From NCBI GenBank assembly GCA_930990555.1, contig CAKNPW010000008.1:1-59548 (forward strand): a stretch of 59,548 bases of DNA, given 5' to 3'. This document shows positions 54,763-59,548 of the stretch, piece after piece. Position 1 is the stretch's first letter. Every line of letters begins with the position of its first letter. The DNA comes from an uncultured Clostridium sp. (lineage in GTDB: Bacteria > Bacillota > Clostridia > TANB77 > CAG-508). The notes below the pieces were generated by a model. The model searched no databases. It saw nothing but the letters and a program-made list of their open reading frames with translations, and was not told the origin of the DNA. The position numbers and the translations under genes were made by a program.

Positions 54763-56097
54763 ATGGAACTAGGAAAAATTCCACCAAATGATGTAGAAGC
54801 AGAACAAGCTGTAATTGGCAGTATGTTAACAGATAGGGATGCTGTAATATCAGCTATAGAAGTACTTAAAGAAGAAGATTTTTATAGGGAAGATAATAAG
54901 ACTATATATGAAGCAATACTAAATTTATATAATAGATCAGAGCCAATAGATATAATAACATTAAAAGCAGAGTTAACATCTATGGGAATGTTTGATAAAA
55001 TAGGTGGATTAGAATATATAGTAGGATTACCAGAAAAAGTACCTACAACAGCTAATGTTGAAAAATATATAAGTATTGTAAAAGAAAAATCAGAATTAAG
55101 AAGGCTAATAAAAGCAGCAAATGAAATTATAGAACAAGGATATGACCCAACCGAAAATATAGATGACATTATGAATAGTGCAGAAAAGAAGATTTTTAAT
55201 ATTATGCAAGATAAAGACCAAAAAAGTTACACTCCTATAAAAGATGTGTTAATAGATGCATTTACAGAATTAGAACAGTTATATAACCAAAAACAACACA
55301 TAACAGGTGTACCTACTGGTTTTATAGATTTAGACTATAAAACTGCTGGTCTTCATAATTCGGATTTAATCCTAATTGCAGCAAGACCTGCGATGGGTAA
55401 ATCTGCGTTTGCTCTAAATATAGCAACAAATGCGGCATTAAAAGCAAAGGTTCCAGCTGTAATATTCAGTCTCGAAATGTCAAAAGAGCAAATGGTTAAC
55501 AGAATTTTATGTAGTGAAGCAATGGTAGATAGTAATAAAGTAAGAACAGGAAAAATAGATGACGATGATTGGATAAAACTTGCAGATACAATGGGAGATT
55601 TATCTGAAGCACCAATATATATAGATGATACACCTGGTATTTCTATAAATGAAATAAGAGCAAAATGTAGAAAACTTAAATTAGAAAAAAATATTGGACT
55701 AGTAGTAATAGACTATTTGCAACTTGTACAAGGTTCTTCAAAAAGAACACAGGGAAGTAGGGAACAAGAAATCTCAGAAATAAGTAGATCTTTAAAGATA
55801 TTAGCAAAAGAAATAAATGTACCAGTAATAGCGTTATCGCAATTATCAAGAGCACCAGAACAAAGACCAGACCATAGACCTATGCTTTCTGACCTTCGTG
55901 AATCTGGAGCAATAGAGCAAGATGCAGATATCGTAATGTTCTTATACAGGGATGATTACTATAATGAAGATAGCGAAGATAAAGGTTTAGCCGAAGTTAT
56001 AGTAGCAAAACACAGAGCTGGTTCAACTGGAACAGTAAAACTAGTATGGCTTGGAAATTACACAAAATTTGCTAATATGGAAAGATATAGAGAATAA
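54763..56097 (+). CDS. dnaB: Replicative DNA helicase DnaB/DnaC
   Basis: A 444-aa hexameric fork helicase. The N-terminal domain begins PPNDVEAEQAVIGSML. The RecA-type C-terminal domain has Walker A ARPAMGKS (207-214), Walker B LVVIDYLQLV, and LSQLSRAPEQRPDHRPMLSDLRESG with the arginine finger. AGGAGG precedes the ATG. It lies between rplI and tilS. Confidence 0.97.
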   Translation: MELGKIPPNDVEAEQAVIGSMLTDRDAVISAIEVLKEEDFYREDNKTIYEAILNLYNRSEPIDIITLKAELTSMGMFDKIGGLEYIVGLPEKVPTTANVEKYISIVKEKSELRRLIKAANEIIEQGYDPTENIDDIMNSAEKKIFNIMQDKDQKSYTPIKDVLIDAFTELEQLYNQKQHITGVPTGFIDLDYKTAGLHNSDLILIAARPAMGKSAFALNIATNAALKAKVPAVIFSLEMSKEQMVNRILCSEAMVDSNKVRTGKIDDDDWIKLADTMGDLSEAPIYIDDTPGISINEIRAKCRKLKLEKNIGLVVIDYLQLVQGSSKRTQGSREQEISEISRSLKILAKEINVPVIALSQLSRAPEQRPDHRPMLSDLRESGAIEQDADIVMFLYRDDYYNEDSEDKGLAEVIVAKHRAGSTGTVKLVWLGNYTKFANMERYRE

Positions 56098-56178
56098 TTT
56101 TGCGATAAAATAGTAGTAATGCTAATAATTTATAAAATGAGAAAAAAGTTACTAAAAGCATTAAAAAAGGACGGTAAA

Positions 56179-57162
56179 ATGGAAGATAAAATTTTAAAAA
56201 CCATAAAGAAATATAAATTAATAGAATCTGGGGATAGAGTACTTATTGCGGTATCTGGAGGTCCAGATTCTATGTGTTTATTAGATATTTTGAATAAATT
56301 GAAAGAAAAACTAAAAATAGAAATTGCTGCCATACATGTAAACCATGGAATACGTAAAGAAGCCGGCGAAGAAACTGAATACATAAAAAAATACTGTGAG
56401 AAATATAATATAAAGATATATATAAAGTACGAAGATGTAACTAAGCTTGCAAAACAAGATAAAATAGGTCTTGAAGAAGAAGGAAGAAAAGTAAGATATG
56501 CTTTTTTTGATGAAGTTTTTAAAGAATATGGATTTAATAAAATAGCAATAGCACATAATATGAACGACAAAGTAGAAACTGTTTTAATGAATATAATTAG
56601 AGGTGCTGGAAGTTTAGGGCTAAAAGGAATAGAAGCAAAAAGGGATAATAAATATATAAGACCTTTAATAGAAACAGAAAGAAAAGATATAGAAGAATAC
56701 TGTAATATAAATAAATTAGAACCTAAATTTGACGAAAGCAATAATGATAATACATATACAAGAAATAAAGTAAGGAATATATTAATACCATTTATAAAAA
56801 AGGAATTTAATCCAAATATAATAAAAGGAATTAATAATTTATCTGAAATAGTAACAGAAGAACAGAATTATTTAGAAAAAATTGTAAATAATATATATAG
56901 TCAAATAAAAATAGAAGAAACTAAGGAAAAAATAATTTTAGATTTAAAAGACTTTAACAAGCAAGATACCATAATTAAAAAAAGAATATTATTACTTGCA
57001 ATTAGCAAGATATTTGGAACAAGTAAAAACATCGAGAAAATTCATATAGAAGACATTATAAAATTATGCCAGCGAAATATAGGTAATAAATATTTAACAC
57101 CAAATAAGAATGTAAAAGTTTTTGTGAACAAAGGAAAAATTATTATATCACATACATATTAA
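56179..57162 (+). CDS. tilS: tRNA(Ile)-lysidine synthase
   Basis: A PP-loop ATPase that converts C34 of the CAU-anticodon tRNA-Ile to lysidine, so that it reads AUA. The start is placed at the ATG at 56179, which has AAGGA upstream; the ATG at 56119 would add 20 residues without a ribosome site. From there the protein has 327 aa. The PP-loop SGGPDS is at 26-31, with HVNHGIR and AIAHNMNDKVET downstream. The C-terminal part is shorter than in the longest homologues. It is typically followed by hpt and ftsH; here ftsH follows without hpt. Confidence 0.93.
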   Translation: MEDKILKTIKKYKLIESGDRVLIAVSGGPDSMCLLDILNKLKEKLKIEIAAIHVNHGIRKEAGEETEYIKKYCEKYNIKIYIKYEDVTKLAKQDKIGLEEEGRKVRYAFFDEVFKEYGFNKIAIAHNMNDKVETVLMNIIRGAGSLGLKGIEAKRDNKYIRPLIETERKDIEEYCNINKLEPKFDESNNDNTYTRNKVRNILIPFIKKEFNPNIIKGINNLSEIVTEEQNYLEKIVNNIYSQIKIEETKEKIILDLKDFNKQDTIIKKRILLLAISKIFGTSKNIEKIHIEDIIKLCQRNIGNKYLTPNKNVKVFVNKGKIIISHTY

Positions 57163-57324
57163 TATCCGTAAGGTATAATTGGATGACACACAAAAGACAC
57201 AAAAAATAGGTTGAAATCAATTGATTTATATGGTATATATGCTTATAGCAAATAAAACTTTGTTTAGACTTATTTTAAATAAAACAATTAAATAGGAAGA
57301 AAACGCAGATAGGAGGAAAATAAA

Positions 57325-59133
57325 GTGAAGAACGGGATTAAGTCATTGGCGGTATGGTTAATATTTTTAATTATATTTATAGTATTAATTTCGTCAATAA
57401 TGGATAATTCAAGTAACAAATTAGCATATTCAGAACTATTAGCTGACATGGAAAATGGAACAGTTACAAGCATCGAAATTCAAGATGGTGGGGAAAAAGC
57501 TTTAGTTGAATTAGAAGGTGATTCTGTACCAAAAGAAGTAAATATTCCAGACATTAATAGTTTTATGACATATGCACAAGAAATATTAAAAACAAATAGT
57601 TATACTTTAACAGAAAGACCAGAATCTGTATTTATGAAAGGACTTTACTTAATAATACCATTTGGAATTATAGTAATTGTTTTATTATTTGGTTTATTAT
57701 TAATCAATCCAGGAAACCAAGGTGGAAATAAAACAATGTCATTTGGTAAAAGTAAAGCTAGGATGACAAATGGTGCAGAAAAAACAAAAATTACATTTAA
57801 TGATGTAGCTGGTGTTGACGAAGAAAAAGAAGAATTAGAAGAAATAGTAGAATTCTTAAAAACTCCAAAGAAATTTACAGACATGGGAGCAAGAATACCA
57901 AAAGGTGTTTTATTAGTTGGTCAACCAGGTACTGGTAAAACATTACTTGCAAAAGCAGTTGCCGGCGAAGCAGGAGTACCATTTTTTAGTATAAGTGGTT
58001 CTGAATTCGTAGAAATGTTTGTTGGTGTTGGTGCATCAAGAGTTAGAGATTTATTTGATCAAGCAAAGAAAAATGCTCCATCTATTATATTTATAGATGA
58101 GATTGATGCAGTTGGACGTCAAAGAGGTGCAGGCCTTGGTGGAGGCCATGATGAAAGAGAACAAACATTAAATCAACTTTTAGTTGAAATGGATGGTTTT
58201 GGAACAAATGAAGGTGTTATAGTACTTGCTGCAACAAATAGACCAGATGTACTAGACAAAGCTTTACTAAGACCAGGTAGATTTGACAGACAAATTGTTG
58301 TATCTGCTCCAGATGTGAAAGCAAGAGAACAAATATTAGAAGTTCATGCTAGAAAGAAAAAATTAGCAGAAGATGTAGATTTAAAAACAGTAGCAAGAAA
58401 TACTTCAGGTTTTGCAGGTGCTGACTTAGAAAATATTCTAAATGAGGCAGCATTACTTGCAGCTAGAAGAAATTTAGATTGTATTGGAATGAAAGAAATT
58501 GAAGATGCAATGGTAAAAGTTACAATGGGACCAGAAAAGAAAACAAGAGTAAGAAGCGAAAAAGAAAACAAATTAGTTGCTTATCACGAAGCTGGTCACG
58601 CAGTAGTAAGCAGATATTTACCAACTCAAGATAAAGTTCATCAAATATCTATAGTACCAAGAGGAATGGCTGGTGGTTATACTATGTATAGACCGGCAGA
58701 AGATAAATCATTTAGATCAAAAACAGAAATGGAAGAGAGCATTGTTTCATTATTAGGTGGAAGAGTTGCTGAAAAATTGATTTTAGACGATATCTCTACA
58801 GGTGCAAGTAACGATATAGAAAGAGCAACAGCAATTTCTAGAGCAATGGTAACAAAATATGGTATGAGCGAAAGATTAGGAACAATTACATTTGGCGCAG
58901 ACCAAGAGGAAGTATTCCTAGGAAGAGACTTAGCACATGCAAAAGAATATTCTGAAGAAACAGCAGCAATCATAGACGAAGAAGTTAAAAAGATTGTTGA
59001 TGCAGGATATGAAAAAGCAATTAGTATCTTAAGTGAACATGTAGACAAACTACATGCAGTTGCCAAAGTATTATTAGAAAAAGAAAAAATCGACGGAGAC
59101 GAATTTGATAAGATCTTCGCAGAAGAACAATAA
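57325..59133 (+). CDS. ftsH: ATP-dependent zinc metalloprotease FtsH
   Basis: The protein has 602 aa with GTG start and AGGAGG upstream. Two membrane helices (about 9-27 and 106-128) flank a short outside domain. The AAA domain has Walker A GQPGTGKT (199-206), Walker [12 protein letters not shown], and the second region of homology ending in [19 protein letters not shown]. The protease has the HEAGH zinc motif (421-425). FtsH degrades membrane and regulatory proteins, including sporulation controls in Bacillus. It contains CGT but no CGG codon. A REP-like unit follows the stop. Confidence 0.97.
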   Translation: MKNGIKSLAVWLIFLIIFIVLISSIMDNSSNKLAYSELLADMENGTVTSIEIQDGGEKALVELEGDSVPKEVNIPDINSFMTYAQEILKTNSYTLTERPESVFMKGLYLIIPFGIIVIVLLFGLLLINPGNQGGNKTMSFGKSKARMTNGAEKTKITFNDVAGVDEEKEELEEIVEFLKTPKKFTDMGARIPKGVLLVGQPGTGKTLLAKAVAGEAGVPFFSISGSEFVEMFVGVGASRVRDLFDQAKKNAPSIIFIDEIDAVGRQRGAGLGGGHDEREQTLNQLLVEMDGFGTNEGVIVLAATNRPDVLDKALLRPGRFDRQIVVSAPDVKAREQILEVHARKKKLAEDVDLKTVARNTSGFAGADLENILNEAALLAARRNLDCIGMKEIEDAMVKVTMGPEKKTRVRSEKENKLVAYHEAGHAVVSRYLPTQDKVHQISIVPRGMAGGYTMYRPAEDKSFRSKTEMEESIVSLLGGRVAEKLILDDISTGASNDIERATAISRAMVTKYGMSERLGTITFGADQEEVFLGRDLAHAKEYSEETAAIIDEEVKKIVDAGYEKAISILSEHVDKLHAVAKVLLEKEKIDGDEFDKIFAEEQ

Positions 59134-59137
59134 ACTT

Positions 59138-59174
59138 AATCGGGATTTGGGGACGTTCCTTAAAATCCCGATTT
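59138..59174. repeat. REP-like palindrome after ftsH
   Basis: AATCGGGATTT pairs with AAATCCCGATT around GGGGACGTTCC, the cleanest match to the copy at 8.96 kb. It lies 4 bp after the ftsH stop. Confidence 0.85.
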
Positions 59175-59203
59175 GAACTTTAAGGATGGAGATTAAAGTT
59201 CAA
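59174..59203. repeat. GAACTTT-type repeat unit
   Basis: TGAACTTTAAGGATGGAG then ATTAAAGTTCA follows the REP-like unit directly. It matches the unit at 16.0 and 40.2 kb. Confidence 0.7.
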
Positions 59204-59291
59204 GTTGATGCCATAAAATATTTTTAAAAGAAAAGCTTATAATGCATAGATTAAAATTCAAAAAATTATTATTATGAAAGATTTCAAATAG

Positions 59292-59337
59292 AAAAAAGTG
59301 GAAAACTATGAATAAAGAAAATAGTTCTCCACTTTTT
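59292..59337 (+). terminator. Terminator downstream of ftsH
   Basis: AAAAAGTGGAAAACTAT pairs with ATAGTTCTCCACTTTTT (one mismatch), then T's. Confidence 0.75.
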
Positions 59338-59548
59338 TATGATTTTTAAAATTTAATTATAAGTGTACGGAAATAGTGGCTAAATAAAATGTTACAAAAA
59401 AAACAATATTTTGCACAAAAAAGACAAGAAAATGTAAAATAAATGTTAAAAATCCCTATAAAAAGCTTGCGTAAATAAGAATTAGAAGATTGCAAAAAAT
59501 GGATAAAACCCCCTATTTACCTACAATTAGTAGGTTGTTAAAATATAT
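59338..59548. other. Window end without a recognised gene
   Basis: About 210 bp of AT-rich DNA. The only structure seen is CCTAC-AATTA-GTAGG near the end. No reading frame with a ribosome site and no RNA gene was recognised. Confidence 0.5.

Noticed and set aside
59338..59548. Start of an rRNA leader or another gene at the window end
   Set aside because: No promoter, ribosome site or conserved RNA sequence could be supported.

Overview
The window comes from a low-GC, AT-rich, endospore-forming Bacillota of the clostridial type. spoIIE, a spore photoproduct lyase homologue, two CotF-like coat proteins, lemA/htpX, mecA, the radC-mreBCD-pbp2-minC cluster, near-consensus SigA promoters and strong AGGAGG ribosome binding sites all fit. 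An uncultured gut clostridium is plausible, but the species cannot be named from this sequence.

Layout. 1-3250: tRNA-Arg(ACG) and a YhaO/YhaN-type nuclease and ATPase pair. 3.5-9 kb: spoIIE, a WG-repeat membrane protein and an unknown protein. 9-18.2 kb: acpS, tatD, htpX-lemA (minus strand), a G5/3D-domain protein, exodeoxyribonuclease III, an AI-2E transporter and a two-component system. 18.4-23.9 kb: pcrA (split by a +1 shift), a 5'-nucleotidase-like gene, coat proteins, an M23 peptidase and mecA. 24.2-30.5 kb: the DUF4321-radC-mreBCD-pbp2-minC shape and division cluster. 30.5-40.2 kb: three small unknown minus-strand genes, then two giant surface proteins. 40.4-43.2 kb: M18 aminopeptidase and prfA. 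43.3-49.5 kb: a ZIP metal transporter gene cut in two by a 5,442-bp serine-recombinase element. 49.6-54.1 kb: a membrane protein, spore photoproduct lyase, a small coiled-coil protein and a third surface protein. 54.3-59.1 kb: rplI, dnaB, tilS, ftsH.

Main discovery. By my reading, the codon CGG never occurs in frame in an uninterrupted gene of this window, although CGT, CGC and CGA do. It occurs in frame exactly five times: in pcrA, in a DUF4160 gene, twice in the serine recombinase, and in an RNA-ligase gene. At all five places the reading frame breaks, and it is restored by skipping the C, so that CGG-N is read as GGN, a glycine conserved in that family. This suggests that CGG is an unassigned ('hungry') codon and that the ribosome shifts +1, or reads a CGGN quadruplet, to give glycine. 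The only Arg tRNA seen here, anticodon ACG, would read CGU, CGC and CGA but not CGG. Four of the five sites lie in the mobile element, whose recombinase would then be full length (526 aa).

Second discovery. The element's ends can be fixed to the base. ACCAGAAGGAA flanks it as a direct repeat, and removing the element rejoins a 248-aa ZIP transporter. The element ends form a dyad-symmetric attP with a central GA.

Other themes. Dispersed GGGACGTTCC palindromes (REP-like) sit just after stop codons. Two of the surface proteins carry Cys/Gln thioester-type modules.
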